Positions 34,501-43,539 of a stretch of 64,000 nucleotides of DNA are shown piece after piece. Below the pieces are notes generated by a model. It had not been told where the DNA came from. It worked only from the letters and a program-made list of their open reading frames with translations, and did no database searches. The position numbers were made by a program, and so were the translations under genes. Origin of the DNA: Oscillospiraceae bacterium (GTDB lineage Bacteria > Bacillota > Clostridia > Oscillospirales > Oscillospiraceae); contig JAISHS010000025.1 in NCBI GenBank assembly GCA_031262405.1, forward strand, positions 1 to 64,000. The letters are read 5' to 3'. Within the stretch, counting starts at the first letter, position 1. Each line of letters begins with the position of its first letter.

Positions 34501-36367
34501 TCATGCAGTAGTAACCTATGACGACAGTATAATTCTTTCTGTCTCCGAGCCTTCCCCTGCCTATACAATCGCCCCCAAAACCCTCACTTGGGCGACGAAC
34601 GGCAAGGTTTTTGACAAAGACTACGACGGAACGACAGCCTCGACAATCGACTCCAATAATCTGCCCAGCCTTGTGGGGATTATAACCGACGACACGGTGG
34701 CAGTGGACATTTCTGCTGCGACTGCGCCCTTTCCGAATTCAGGAGCTTTACCACAGTTGCGATACCTAAATGGCGTCGGCTTCGGAATCACGGGTGCGCA
34801 CGCTTGGAAATACACCATCTCAACTCAGCCCAGACTGACAGGCAAGATTAACCCCGCCGAAATCACCTTCCCCGATGCTATTGAAGATACCTACCTCAAT
34901 GGTCTGTTTGCCGAGTTTTCCACTACAGATCCGGATACGTATAGAACGATAAGAGAGCAGCTTCAGAACCTTGCACAAGCGGCAATCGGCGTACAAACGG
35001 GTACTGAACCCGACCAATACGAGAGCGTGGCCGGCGAATATAACTGGTATGTCTACGACGACGATCTGGAAGAATATCGTAAGGTCAATTCCGTTCAAGA
35101 TCAAAACGACCTTGCGCTGGGCACTCACACGCTTTACATCGGATTCACCACCAGTAACACGAACTACGAATCTCCTCAATACTATGGCCCCGTTACCGTC
35201 ATAGTCACAAACAACACCATCACGGGCACTGTCAGAGACAAAGAATATAACGGCACCAGCACCTTTACTTTCAGCAGCTTGGTTGTCAAAAATTCATTGG
35301 ATGTAACGATAGCAAATTACAATATTGATCCGATCGGCTTCTCCTTCCAGTGGTATGAGCTTGATGGGTCGCTTGTCAGCGGAAGTCCTAAGGACGTGGG
35401 TACCTATTATGTCCAAGTCACCTATAACAACGGGACGGACTACGCCTCCGCCATCATCGGCGACCCGACGGACCCCGACGAATGCTACACCATCACCGAA
35501 CCCGTCAATCCCCCTCCCCCCCCACCCGGCGGCGGTGGCGGCGGTGGCGGCGGCGGTGGCGGCGGTGGCGGCGGCGACCCCGTAGCCGAAGAGTTCACCG
35601 TTACCTTCAATTCAATGGGCGGCACTGCGGTTGCCAGCCAGACCGTTGACTCCGGCGAGACCGCAATCGAGCCGAGAGACCCGATCTATACCGGATATGC
35701 CTTCATCGGCTGGTTCACGGACGAGGACTGCACCGAGGAATATGACTTCGACGACGCAGTTACCGCCGACCTCACCCTCTACGCCGGCTGGGTAAAAGAG
35801 CCCGAAGCTTGGGACAACCCCTATACTGACGTCAAAGAGAGCGACTGGTTCTATAACGACGTCATGTTTGTAACCGTTGAAGACCTCATGAATGGCACCA
35901 CAGACACCCTCTTCTCCCCCTCTAGCACCACCACAAGGGCTATGGTAGCCACCATACTCTACCGTCTGGAAAATGAGCCTTCAGTTGCAGGATTAAGTAC
36001 CGATTTCACCGATTTATCGGCTGATTGGTACAGAAACGCCATAATCTGGGCAGATAACAGAGGAATTGTCAATGGCGTCTCATCCACCAAATTTGCTCCC
36101 GATTCCCCTGTCACAAGAGAGCAATTAGTAACGATTTTGTTCCGCTATTCGGTCTATAAAGGCTATAACACGAACCTTTCAGACAACTTAGCTGGTTACA
36201 CCGACGCCTCTCAAATCTCCTCCTATGCCCTCCCCGCCTTCAAATGGGCTGTCGCCACCGACCTCATAAACGGCCGCTCTGACACAACGCTTGTCCCCGG
36301 CGGCGAGACCCTCCGCAGAGAGCTTGCGGTAATCCTAACCCGCTTCGTTACCTACACAAATAGTTAG
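31532..36367 (+). CDS. Large SLH-domain surface protein with Ig-like and InlB-type repeats
   Basis: 1611-residue secreted protein. Signal peptide (LSKVLSMLLAVCMVLGLFA...), three Ig-like repeats sharing an LTFSEPM-type strand (about residues 60-150, 310-410 and 455-550), a beta-helix-like region resembling Cthe_2159-type carbohydrate-binding domains (about 560-740), further Ig/MBG/YDG-like domains (about 800-1320), a Pro then 16-Gly linker, one InlB B-repeat (FTVTFNSMGG...LYAGW) and three C-terminal SLH domains (about 1430-1611) that anchor it to pyruvylated wall polymers. Likely an S-layer-associated adhesin or polysaccharide binder; the ligand is unknown. The first third looks richer in A+T than neighbouring genes. 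Monocistronic. Confidence 0.88.
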   Translation: MRKELSKVLSMLLAVCMVLGLFAIAPVSADAAEAEVEEVEDAPTITYISPDHENWTSLKEKVNPNLGLDLVLTFSEPMDTAIGNARLRKFNDDRYIVPTTTSWTDDNRKLTISVAANAEYFTYDTQYEFFAPKGSLTDASKFHTPIASNSLDENLRFTFTTIDAPKVQIWWNETDSSVSTDYVPGQRATLPNVVLYKDLGGTTGWCDAGTDTILDQADLSDRNDHTGWTLNWTGTTQAGAAYNSSDAPVLAGNYAVTATYDYGGYDITGEANYTITDTTYPTIDFPLPTAKYGPEDADKYVPNDALTGIVGKVDSTKPLILTYNFSEPMRAAIGNATLKTGGVAVPNTDKSVYSHAWSNGGKTLTITVNANALLPGTDYVFYGTDNPIRDRNGLALSADSTGTNIDFSFSFTTAADTTQPQLNSFLLPGDDEEFGVNPGQDFTITGDVWVDREFPITVVFDEPMKKNSFKASLTPVDAAGVSLPDREVLSATQSQWSADGTTLSFSLPSNMSYGTRYKMVLTGSSAKLEDLAGNEFYFGSDFALYFTTQSAPQTSDEQLILEEDGLYLVKDDGTTRISRKLVPEVNLNGLYNGFQSGTYTFDGSTLTLNNVVYYSTTDIALIIQTGDDVKINITGANSFISNKKNATSDSVGIYSFSSLTIEAANGTATLYAKGGVNTTARNFGVFMYQGLLTINSGNLIAEGRNGGDASRGINGNKITVNGGSLTAKGFDGAVVFNNKEFVAPTWNYEYSYGDLDEDEVLTYIVSKPDSAGKMVPQDALQESAAAIEKTNFVNNQYAYIAVLPEITTKTLAPMTAGTANTYGLSAKGVQPVTWDLTDIDWDEESISPNANTNNIDINITQAGVITVGKDTPYGTYTFIVTLTDSVGKHNVRYTLVVEPLEKIVTANFNSSQHKNIPNSTAFGHVYGDATQTSFHPIMVLWESYDLKTEIERIKWNDSFDPAIWSLSWTGETDDGNEYDSSVTPTDPGVYHAVVTYDDSIILSVSEPSPAYTIAPKTLTWATNGKVFDKDYDGTTASTIDSNNLPSLVGIITDDTVAVDISAATAPFPNSGALPQLRYLNGVGFGITGAHAWKYTISTQPRLTGKINPAEITFPDAIEDTYLNGLFAEFSTTDPDTYRTIREQLQNLAQAAIGVQTGTEPDQYESVAGEYNWYVYDDDLEEYRKVNSVQDQNDLALGTHTLYIGFTTSNTNYESPQYYGPVTVIVTNNTITGTVRDKEYNGTSTFTFSSLVVKNSLDVTIANYNIDPIGFSFQWYELDGSLVSGSPKDVGTYYVQVTYNNGTDYASAIIGDPTDPDECYTITEPVNPPPPPPGGGGGGGGGGGGGGGGDPVAEEFTVTFNSMGGTAVASQTVDSGETAIEPRDPIYTGYAFIGWFTDEDCTEEYDFDDAVTADLTLYAGWVKEPEAWDNPYTDVKESDWFYNDVMFVTVEDLMNGTTDTLFSPSSTTTRAMVATILYRLENEPSVAGLSTDFTDLSADWYRNAIIWADNRGIVNGVSSTKFAPDSPVTREQLVTILFRYSVYKGYNTNLSDNLAGYTDASQISSYALPAFKWAVATDLINGRSDTTLVPGGETLRRELAVILTRFVTYTNS
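35528..35575 (+). repeat. GGC/GGT trinucleotide tract coding poly-glycine
   Basis: Sixteen consecutive Gly codons (GGC and GGT only) preceded by a C-rich Pro run, between the Ig-like part and the InlB repeat. A length-variable linker by slippage in multiples of three is plausible. Confidence 0.85.
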
Positions 36368-36401
36368 TATTAGGCGTTAAAACAACCTAAATCAGCACTT
36401 T

Positions 36402-36428
36402 GGGGCTGCGGATTAACTCCGCAGCCCC
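36402..36428. terminator. Bidirectional terminator between the SLH gene and leuS
   Basis: GGGGCTGCGG/CCGCAGCCCC stem with a 7-nt loop between convergent stop codons; an A/T-rich tract follows on the plus strand. Confidence 0.7.
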
Positions 36429-36455
36429 ATTTATCATTATTTCAATATCTTCGCC

Positions 36456-38870
36456 TTATTTCGGTTTCACGATCAGATTTATCAGCTTATTCTTGACCAC
36501 GATGACCTTCACGATGTCCATGCCCTCGATCAGCCGCGCGATTTTTTCGTTAGCCTTTGCAAGCTCGAGCACCATCTCGTCCGGCGCATCGAGCGGAATA
36601 ATAACCGTCGCCTTGAGCTTTCCGCCCACTTGAACGGCAATCTCCTTTTCGGCGTCCAGCGTTTTCGCCGGATCAAATTTCGGCCAAACCTGCTCGCAAG
36701 CCAGACCCTTAAAGCCCTGCTTCTCCCAAAGCTCCTCGGCTATGTGCGGCGCGAAGGGCGAGAGCAACGTCAAGAGCATCTTGATGTCCCCGCGCGTCGG
36801 CGCGTTCTCATAGAAGGTGTTAACGAGGCTCATGAGCGTCGCGATTGCGGTGTTGAACTTCATGTTCTCAATGTCGTCGCCGACCTTCTTAATCGCCTTG
36901 TGAATCTCGCGCTCGTTTTTTGCGGAATAGGTCTCGTCTCCCGGAAGCTTATTCTCCGCAAGGTTCCAAATCCTGTCCAGAAACCGCTTGCAGCCCTTTA
37001 CCGCCGTGCTCGACCAAGGCACCGACTTTTCAAAGTCGCCGATGAACATTATATAGAGCCTAAGCGTGTCCGCGCCGAACTCCGCGACGATGTCGTTGGG
37101 GTTTACGACGTTTCCGCGAGACTTGCTCATCTTCTCGCCGCCCTCGCCGAGAATCATGCCGTGGCTCGTGCGCTTCATATAGGGCTCGCTCGTCGGCACA
37201 ACGCCCAGATCGTAGAGGAACTTGTGCCAGAACCGCGAATAGAGCAGGTGCAGCGTCGTGTGCTCCATGCCGCCGTTGTACCAGTCCACTTGATGCCAGT
37301 AGCTTATCGCATCCTGCGAAGCCAGAGCCGTGTCGTTGTGCGGGTCTAAATAGCGCAGATAGTACCAGCTCGAACCCGCCCACTGCGGCATGGTGTCCGT
37401 TTCGCGTTTCGCCGGCCCTCCGCAATGCGGGCAAGTTGTATTCACCCACTCGTCCATATGCGCCAAGGGACTCTCGCCGTCGTCCGTGGTCTCATAGCTC
37501 GAGACCTCCGGCAGCTTCACGGGAAGCTGCTCCTCCAGCACGGGAACCCAGCCGCATTTCTCGCAGTAGACCAGAGGAATCGGCTCCCCCCAGTAGCGCT
37601 GCCGCGAGAAAACCCAGTCGCGCAGCTTGAAGTTAACGGTCTCGCGGCCGATATCGCGCTCGGAGAGCCACTTTATCATCAGCGGAATCGCCGCCTTGAC
37701 GCTCATTCCGTCCAGAAAACCGGAATTCACCATAATCGCGTCCTCGTCCTTGGCGACGTAAGCCTCCTTGGTGACGTCCCCGCCCTTGACGACCTCGATT
37801 ATCGGCAGACCGAACTTCTCGGCAAACTCCCAGTCGCGCTGATCGTGCCCCGGAACCGCCATAATAGCGCCGGTGCCATAGGACGCGAGAACATAGTCGG
37901 AGATGAAAATCGGAATGCTCTCCCCCGTCACGGGGTTAATAGCGGAAACGCCCTCGAGCCGCACGCCGCTCTTGTCCTTAGCAAGCTCCGTGCGCTCAAA
38001 GTCCGACTTCTTCGCGGCGTCATTTTGATATGCGCGCACCTCGTCAATATTCGTGAGCCGCGCCGCCCACTTTTCAATCAGCTCGTGCTCCGGCGCGAGA
38101 ACCATATAGGTCGCGCCGAAGAGCGTGTCGGGGCGCGTGGTGAAAACCTTGATATCGTCTCCGGCGTCGGCCTTGAAGACCACCTCCGCGCCGACGGAGC
38201 GGCCAATCCAGTTGCGCTGCTGAGTCTTGACGCGCTCTATATAGTCGACCTCGTCCAAATCGTCCAGCAGCCTCTGGGCGAACTCTGTAATCTTCAGCAT
38301 CCACTGGCTCTTCTCACGCCTGACAACGTCGGAGCCGCAACGCTCGCAGACCCCGCCGACGACCTCTTCATTTGCAAGAACGCACTTGCAGGAGGTGCAC
38401 CAGTTGACGGGCATACTCGTTTTATACGCCAGCCCGCGCTTAAAAAACTGCATGAAAATCCACTGCGTCCACTTGTAATAGTCAGGCTCGCTCGTGACGA
38501 CGCACCTGTCCCAGTCAAAAGAGAAGCCCAGCATTTGAAGCTGCGCGGTAAAGCGGCTGATATTCGTCTTCGTGACCTCGCGCGGGTGCATATGGTTAGC
38601 TATCGCATAGTTCTCCGTGGGCAGCCCAAAGGCGTCGTAGCCGATGGGAAACAACACGTTATATCCCTGCATCCTGCGCTTGCGCGCGACTATGTCGAGC
38701 GCGGTATAGGGTCTCGGGTGTCCGACGTGCAGCCCTTGCCCGGAGGGATAGGGAAACTCAATCAGCGCGTAATATTTAGGTCGATTATCGTTGTTAAAGG
38801 CGGCGTAGGTCTTGTGCGCCAGCCAATACTCCTGCCATTTTTTCTCAATCGCTGTGAAATCATATTTCAT
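36456..38870 (-). CDS. leuS: Leucyl-tRNA synthetase
   Basis: Class I synthetase charging tRNA-Leu. HIGH-type motif HVGH in [20 protein letters not shown], zinc-type cysteines ([16 protein letters not shown]), CP1 editing domain, and KMSKS in [11 protein letters not shown]. The start at 38870 ([16 protein letters not shown]) gives 804 residues; the track's longer ORF runs into rsfS. It is last in the nadD-LCP-rsfS run with a 7-bp gap, and no T-box precedes it. Confidence 0.98.
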   Translation of the reverse strand: MKYDFTAIEKKWQEYWLAHKTYAAFNNDNRPKYYALIEFPYPSGQGLHVGHPRPYTALDIVARKRRMQGYNVLFPIGYDAFGLPTENYAIANHMHPREVTKTNISRFTAQLQMLGFSFDWDRCVVTSEPDYYKWTQWIFMQFFKRGLAYKTSMPVNWCTSCKCVLANEEVVGGVCERCGSDVVRREKSQWMLKITEFAQRLLDDLDEVDYIERVKTQQRNWIGRSVGAEVVFKADAGDDIKVFTTRPDTLFGATYMVLAPEHELIEKWAARLTNIDEVRAYQNDAAKKSDFERTELAKDKSGVRLEGVSAINPVTGESIPIFISDYVLASYGTGAIMAVPGHDQRDWEFAEKFGLPIIEVVKGGDVTKEAYVAKDEDAIMVNSGFLDGMSVKAAIPLMIKWLSERDIGRETVNFKLRDWVFSRQRYWGEPIPLVYCEKCGWVPVLEEQLPVKLPEVSSYETTDDGESPLAHMDEWVNTTCPHCGGPAKRETDTMPQWAGSSWYYLRYLDPHNDTALASQDAISYWHQVDWYNGGMEHTTLHLLYSRFWHKFLYDLGVVPTSEPYMKRTSHGMILGEGGEKMSKSRGNVVNPNDIVAEFGADTLRLYIMFIGDFEKSVPWSSTAVKGCKRFLDRIWNLAENKLPGDETYSAKNEREIHKAIKKVGDDIENMKFNTAIATLMSLVNTFYENAPTRGDIKMLLTLLSPFAPHIAEELWEKQGFKGLACEQVWPKFDPAKTLDAEKEIAVQVGGKLKATVIIPLDAPDEMVLELAKANEKIARLIEGMDIVKVIVVKNKLINLIVKPK

Positions 38871-38877
38871 ATGGCTT

Positions 38878-39240
38878 TTACCTCTGCCCGACAAGCGCCG
38901 ACACATCTATGTCCTGCGCGTCCGACCAGAGCCTCTCCAATCCGTAAAACTCACGCACCAGTTCCAGAAAAACGTGCACCACAACGCAGCCGAAGTCTAA
39001 GAGCACCCAGCCGCCCTCTCTGTAGCCCTCGCGGTGCAAAAGCGTCTCTCCCTGCTCCTCCATTACCTTTTCAACCTCGTCGCAGAGGTTCTTTATCTGA
39101 GTTGTGGAGTTGGCGGTGCATATCACAAAATAGTCGGCAATAACACTCAGCTCCGAAACCTTCAAAAGCTTAATGTCCCGGGCAATTTTATCTCCCAGCG
39201 TTTTGACAATAGTCTCCGCCATTTCCTGTGGTGTAATCAT
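38878..39240 (-). CDS. rsfS: Ribosomal silencing factor RsfS
   Basis: 120-residue protein that binds ribosomal protein uL14 and blocks subunit joining in poor nutrient conditions. The conserved core ([22 protein letters not shown] and [21 protein letters not shown]) is clear. Order yhbY, nadD-yqeK, LCP, rsfS, leuS matches Firmicutes practice. Confidence 0.95.
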   Translation of the reverse strand: MITPQEMAETIVKTLGDKIARDIKLLKVSELSVIADYFVICTANSTTQIKNLCDEVEKVMEEQGETLLHREGYREGGWVLLDFGCVVVHVFLELVREFYGLERLWSDAQDIDVSALVGQR

Positions 39241-39250
39241 AATCTCTCCT

Positions 39251-40438
39251 TTAAGTCTTAGGTACGCCCGGCGGCCAATAGAAGCTGTCGAGCCCCCCCG
39301 CGACCGGCGCGCCGTTCGTCACGGGATAGTTTGCCGGATCAAGCTCATACCTGTCATTGTCATGGGCGACCTGATATAAAATCTCAACGTCCTCCCGCGT
39401 CACGGGAGTGTCGAGCGGGCTGAGCTTTTCGTTTACAATCTCAAGCCATTCGTCCACATAAATCGAGACATAGCCCCAATTGCGAATATGGGTGAAGTAG
39501 TTTCCGGGTACCGTCGAAACGTCCAGATCCTCCAAATCCATTTTCAAAAACTCCTTGGCATACCAGAGCACATTGCCCAGCGCCAAATCCGTCTTGCAGG
39601 TGTCCATCGCGACCTGCGCGATATTCAGGAGCTTGTTCCAATCGGCAAGTCCCAGGTCCATGACCTGCTGAGCAATCGCCATCAGCAGGTCGTGCTGAAC
39701 CTCAAGCCGACCGATGTCGCCGTCAGCATAGCCCGTGCCGTCGTCGTTCTGGCGGAAACGCCAGACGCCCAGCGCGTCATAGCCGTTCAGCAGCTGATAC
39801 CCGGCCTCCAACTCAATTGTAAACTCATAGTTGTACTCCGGCGTGTAGTCGTGATACCACATGTCCTGAGGAACGTCGAACCAGACCCCGCCGATAGCGT
39901 CTATAATCCGCTCAAAGGCCTCGATATTGACAATCACATAGTTGTTAGGGCGAAAGCCCGCTATTTTATCGATTTCGTCGAGCAGAGCGTCAATTCCGCC
40001 GTCGGGGTTATTGTAAATCGTGTTGATCTTCTTGACTGAAATAGGTATGTTGACCAGCGTGTCGCGCGGAATCGAGACTATATTTAGCTTGTGGTCAATG
40101 GCGTCGAACCTCGCCACCATAATCGTGTCCGTGTTCACCTCAAGCTGATCCTCGCCCACTATCAGCATAGTGTAATAGCGCTCATCCTCTGAAATCTGAG
40201 GATCGTCAGAAGCCTGAAGCTCGGTTCCGGACGCCTCCGGCGGATTGGGATCGGGGTCCTTTATCTCCGGCGGCTTTGTCGCAATCGCAAAATAGACCAC
40301 CGTGCCGATTATAATAAGCGCAAGCACAGTAAGAATTATAGTCGGAGCCTTACTCTTCTTGCGTGAGGTATCGCCGTCGGACTGCTGCCTCTTTTTAGGT
40401 TTTTCGGGTTTTTTCCCGCCACCGCTGACAAGTTTCAT
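39251..40438 (-). CDS. LytR-CpsA-Psr (LCP) family wall-polymer transferase
   Basis: 395 residues: basic cytoplasmic tail, membrane segment at about 31-52, Pro/Glu-rich stalk, then an LCP domain with RFDAIDHKLNIVSIPRDTLV and an Arg/Asp-rich lipid-phosphate site (VWRFRQNDDGTGYADGDIGRLEVQHDLL). Members attach undecaprenyl-linked glycopolymers to peptidoglycan. Possibly relevant to anchoring of the SLH protein; that is inference. Confidence 0.9.
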   Translation of the reverse strand: MKLVSGGGKKPEKPKKRQQSDGDTSRKKSKAPTIILTVLALIIIGTVVYFAIATKPPEIKDPDPNPPEASGTELQASDDPQISEDERYYTMLIVGEDQLEVNTDTIMVARFDAIDHKLNIVSIPRDTLVNIPISVKKINTIYNNPDGGIDALLDEIDKIAGFRPNNYVIVNIEAFERIIDAIGGVWFDVPQDMWYHDYTPEYNYEFTIELEAGYQLLNGYDALGVWRFRQNDDGTGYADGDIGRLEVQHDLLMAIAQQVMDLGLADWNKLLNIAQVAMDTCKTDLALGNVLWYAKEFLKMDLEDLDVSTVPGNYFTHIRNWGYVSIYVDEWLEIVNEKLSPLDTPVTREDVEILYQVAHDNDRYELDPANYPVTNGAPVAGGLDSFYWPPGVPKT

Positions 40439-40471
40439 CTATTTTGCCTTTCATTGTTGTAACAAGTATAA

Positions 40472-40513
40472 ACATTTTCGCCGCTCATGAAACAAGTTTA
40501 AAAGCGAAAATGT
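40472..40513. repeat. Inverted repeat between nadD-yqeK and the LCP gene
   Basis: ACATTTTCGC/GCGAAAATGT, a 10-bp stem with a 22-nt loop in the only sizeable gap of this run. It could be an attenuator; no clear T-run. Confidence 0.4.
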
Positions 40514-40530
40514 ACTGTCCTTCACTCTCT

Positions 40531-41706
40531 CTAATTACCCGTGCCTCGGTGCTCCAGCAGATAGCCGAGCGCGTCCAGCGTATTTGCATGGGGCTTCTTA
40601 CCCTGAGAAATCAAATCCTTAAGGCTCATTTCAAGCCCGAGTATAAGCGCCTCGTCAATATCCGTATATGCCAGCGCGCGAAGCTCATCCAACCCGTCAA
40701 AATCCCGCGTGGGTTCTATGTAGTCGGACAGATATATCACCTTTTCCGGCAGACTCATATCGGGCTTACCGGTCGTGTGCCAGCGGATAGCGCCATAGAC
40801 CTCATCGTTTATTCCAAATAGCCGCCTCGACAGCTCCGCGCCGGTTTTTGCGTGGAGAAGCTTGAAGCTGCTTCGTTCGTCAACATCAGCCATAATACCA
40901 TATATTTCACATAAATGCAACTGCTCTTCGGCGTTTTGTTTCTTCGTTATGTCGTGCAGCAGAGCCGCTTCCGCCGCCAAGGCCGCGTCCGTTCCCCAGC
41001 GTGTCGCAAGCTTAAGCGCCTCCCGGGCTGTGCCCAGAACGTGTTTTACGCGCTTTTCGCCTATAAAGGGCAAAACCCGCTCCCTAAGCCAGCTCAAGTC
41101 CGGCTGCGCGCCGTAAAAGCGCCGCCTTATAATCTCGGCATAGACCGCCTCCGGCGTCTTATCGCAGCCCTTCCGCTCTGGGAGAAGCCTCCTCAACTCC
41201 GTGGACGAAATCTCCACCGGCTCGAGCGCTATGAGCCTCGGGCGCGCTATCCCCTGCCGCTCTAACTCTGCGCATTTATTCTCCAGCGCGACGCTTAAGT
41301 CTCCCTCGCGGGAGAACGCCGCAAGAGCCGCCAAGCCCGTGACGTCCCTAAAATCCTTCCAACGCTCAAAGCTCATGAGCATATCCGAGCCCATCAGTAA
41401 AAAAAGCTCGTCCTTCGGATAAAGCTGCCGCAGCTGCCGGAGCGTGTCTATGGTATAGCTCACGCCGCCGCGCTTAATCTCAATGTCCAATACCTCGACC
41501 CGCGCAACGCCCTCGAAAGCAAGCCTTGCAAGGTGCAGCCTCTCCTCCGGCGTCGGAGACCCGGCCGGCTGCTCCTTGTGCGGAGAGCCCGCGGAGGGAA
41601 TAATAAGCAGCTTCTCCGCGCCCAAGGCCTCCAGTGCCGCTTCAGCCGCCTTAACGTGCCCGGAGTGCGGCGGGTTAAAGCTCCCTCCGAAAACGGCAAG
41701 CCTCAT
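40531..41706 (-). CDS. nadD: Fused nicotinate-nucleotide adenylyltransferase and YqeK HD phosphohydrolase
   Basis: 391 residues, about the sum of two separate Firmicutes proteins. Residues 1-200 are NadD: GGSFNPPHSGHVKAA nucleotidyltransferase motif and SSTELRRLLPE. Residues 205-391 are a YqeK-type HD domain: KHVLGTAREA, LLHDITKK, LHAKTGAEL, IRWHTTG and YLSDYIEPTR. NadD makes deamido-NAD; YqeK enzymes hydrolyse Ap4A symmetrically. In B. subtilis the genes are adjacent but separate. No frameshift or internal start is evident. Overlaps yhbY by 4 bp. Confidence 0.93.
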   Translation of the reverse strand: MRLAVFGGSFNPPHSGHVKAAEAALEALGAEKLLIIPSAGSPHKEQPAGSPTPEERLHLARLAFEGVARVEVLDIEIKRGGVSYTIDTLRQLRQLYPKDELFLLMGSDMLMSFERWKDFRDVTGLAALAAFSREGDLSVALENKCAELERQGIARPRLIALEPVEISSTELRRLLPERKGCDKTPEAVYAEIIRRRFYGAQPDLSWLRERVLPFIGEKRVKHVLGTAREALKLATRWGTDAALAAEAALLHDITKKQNAEEQLHLCEIYGIMADVDERSSFKLLHAKTGAELSRRLFGINDEVYGAIRWHTTGKPDMSLPEKVIYLSDYIEPTRDFDGLDELRALAYTDIDEALILGLEMSLKDLISQGKKPHANTLDALGYLLEHRGTGN

Positions 41707-42011
41707 ACCGCCTTCCTCGACTTCGGAAGCTCAATTTTCGGATTCTTCTCGTTGCGCTTGTAGAGCACAAACTTGCTGCCTATGACTTGAACGGCCTGTG
41801 CCCGGCACCTTTCGCAGAGCGTGTCGCAGGCCTCGCGGGGAGAGAGGGTAGAGGTCTCCAGAACCTTTCCCTTCACAAGCTCGCGCGCGTTTAACGCATC
41901 GGCTACCTGCGTAACAATGTTATCGGTTAGGTCGCCCTTGCCGATGTGAATAATCGTGTCCTCTTTCGCCGCCATCGCGCGGAGCACCGCGCGCTGTTTG
42001 CTGGTCAGCAT
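41703..42011 (-). CDS. yhbY: YhbY-type RNA-binding protein (CRM domain)
   Basis: 102 residues with the CRS1-YhbY fold: LTSKQRAVLRAMA at the N-terminus and the IGKGDLTDN loop near residue 22. It associates with pre-50S ribosomal particles. Start codons of yhbY and nadD-yqeK are 4-bp coupled. The C-terminal tail is basic. Confidence 0.92.
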   Translation of the reverse strand: MLTSKQRAVLRAMAAKEDTIIHIGKGDLTDNIVTQVADALNARELVKGKVLETSTLSPREACDTLCERCRAQAVQVIGSKFVLYKRNEKNPKIELPKSRKAV

Positions 42012-42040
42012 ATTTTAGCCCTCGCAATTCATCGAGTTTT

Positions 42041-42634
42041 TTAGTCGTTCAATAATCCGCGCAGCTTCTTTTCAAATTCGCGCAGCGCGGCTCCTCTGTG
42101 GCTCACCGCGTTTTTCTCCTCCGGCGTAAGCTCGGCCAGGGTCCTTCCCGTGCCGGGAAGCTCAAAAACCGGATCGTAGCCGAATCCGCTTTCACCGCGC
42201 GCGGATAGGCTTATTGTCCCCACGCACTCGCCCCGCGCCGCCGTTTCGCGCCCGTCCGGGAACACGCAGGCAATGCATGAGACGAATTTCGCCCGCCGAT
42301 TGTTCTGCCCTGCCATATTTGTTAACAAAAGCGCCGTGCGCTCGGCGTCGCTACCGCAAGTCTCCCCGCCATACCGCGCCGAGTATACCCCCGGCGCGCC
42401 GCCCAAGGCCTCGACGACGAGTCCGGAGTCGTCCGCAATCGCCGGCTCACCCAGTGCCTGACAGGCAAAGAGCGCCTTAATTCTAGCGTTCTCCTCGAAG
42501 CTCTCGCCCGTCTCCTCGGCCTCGGCTAGCAGCCCCGCCTCGCGCTGGGTAACCAGCTCCGCGCCCAATCCGGCGAGGATTTCCCTGAGCTCTTTTAACT
42601 TTTTGGGGTTATTGCTCGCGAGAATAAACCTCAT
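42041..42634 (-). CDS. rdgB: XTP/dITP pyrophosphatase (RdgB/HAM1)
   Basis: 197 residues; removes ITP, XTP and their deoxy forms from nucleotide pools. N-terminal LASNNPKKLKELREIL, ADDSGLVVEALGGAPGVYSARYGGE and the C-terminal TPEEKNAVSHRGAAL are family signatures. Overlaps ftsY by 4 bp. Confidence 0.96.
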   Translation of the reverse strand: MRFILASNNPKKLKELREILAGLGAELVTQREAGLLAEAEETGESFEENARIKALFACQALGEPAIADDSGLVVEALGGAPGVYSARYGGETCGSDAERTALLLTNMAGQNNRRAKFVSCIACVFPDGRETAARGECVGTISLSARGESGFGYDPVFELPGTGRTLAELTPEEKNAVSHRGAALREFEKKLRGLLND

Positions 42635-43539
42635 TGCAGCAGTGCCTCCACGAATGCAGCCGGCTCAAATGGAGTCAGATCGTCAACGCCCTCGCCCAGC
42701 CCGACGAACTTCACCGGCAGACCCAGCTCCTCGGCTATCGCAAAGACGATTCCGCCCTTGGCGGTGCCGTCCAGCTTCGTGAGAACAATGCCCGTTATGT
42801 CGGCGGTCTCCTTAAAGGTCTTGGCCTGTGTCAGCCCGTTCTGACCGGTCGTCGCGTCGATGACGAGAAGGGTCTCGCGGTCGGCGTCCGGCAGCTCGCG
42901 CGCGACTATGCGCGTAATCTTGCCCAGCTCGTTCATGAGGTTTTGCTTGTTGTGAAGTCTGCCCGCCGTATCGATAATGAGAATATCCGCGCCCCTGGCC
43001 TTCGCCGCGGCTATGCTGTCAAAGACCACCGCCGCGGGATCGGAGCCCTCCGTGCCGCGAACGAGCGTCGCGCCCGCGCGCTTGCTCCAAATCTCAAGCT
43101 GCTCCGCCGCCGCCGCACGAAAGGTGTCCCCCGCCGCCAGCAGAACCTTCTTACCCTCAGCAGCAAAGCTCGCCGCCAGCTTCCCAATTGTCGTCGTCTT
43201 GCCGACGCCGTTCACGCCGACGACCAAAATCGCCGAGGGCTTTGTAGAGAGATTCAGAGTCCCCGCGCCCCCGCTCAAACTCTCGGTCAGAATCTCCGCA
43301 AAGGCGCGTTTAAGCTCCTGCCCGCCGCGCAGACCGCGCCGCTTGACCTCCTGACGCAGCCGCTCCACGGCTTTGCTCGACGCTCTCACCCCCGCGTCCG
43401 CGAGAATAAGCGTCTCCTCCAGTTCCTCATAAAACTCCTCGTTCTCACCGGAAAACCCCGCAAAAATGTTGTTCATCGCAACACTCATGTTGCTCTGCGT
43501 CTTCGCAAGTCCTTTTTTTATTTTATCAAAAAAACCCAT
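42631..43539 (-). CDS. ftsY: Signal recognition particle receptor FtsY
   Basis: 302-residue SRP GTPase that docks ribosome-SRP complexes at the membrane. NG domain only, without the long acidic A domain of E. coli: G1 GVNGVGKTTTIGKLA, DTAGRLHNKQNLM, TKLDGTAKGG. Its ATG overlaps the smc stop by one base (TAATG). rnc-smc-ftsY order is typical of Firmicutes. Confidence 0.97.
   Translation of the reverse strand: MGFFDKIKKGLAKTQSNMSVAMNNIFAGFSGENEEFYEELEETLILADAGVRASSKAVERLRQEVKRRGLRGGQELKRAFAEILTESLSGGAGTLNLSTKPSAILVVGVNGVGKTTTIGKLAASFAAEGKKVLLAAGDTFRAAAAEQLEIWSKRAGATLVRGTEGSDPAAVVFDSIAAAKARGADILIIDTAGRLHNKQNLMNELGKITRIVARELPDADRETLLVIDATTGQNGLTQAKTFKETADITGIVLTKLDGTAKGGIVFAIAEELGLPVKFVGLGEGVDDLTPFEPAAFVEALLQ

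Noticed and set aside
37425-39143. 572-residue plus-strand ORF
   Set aside because: Antisense shadow of leuS and rsfS; Arg/Leu-rich, no domain, no ribosome-binding site.
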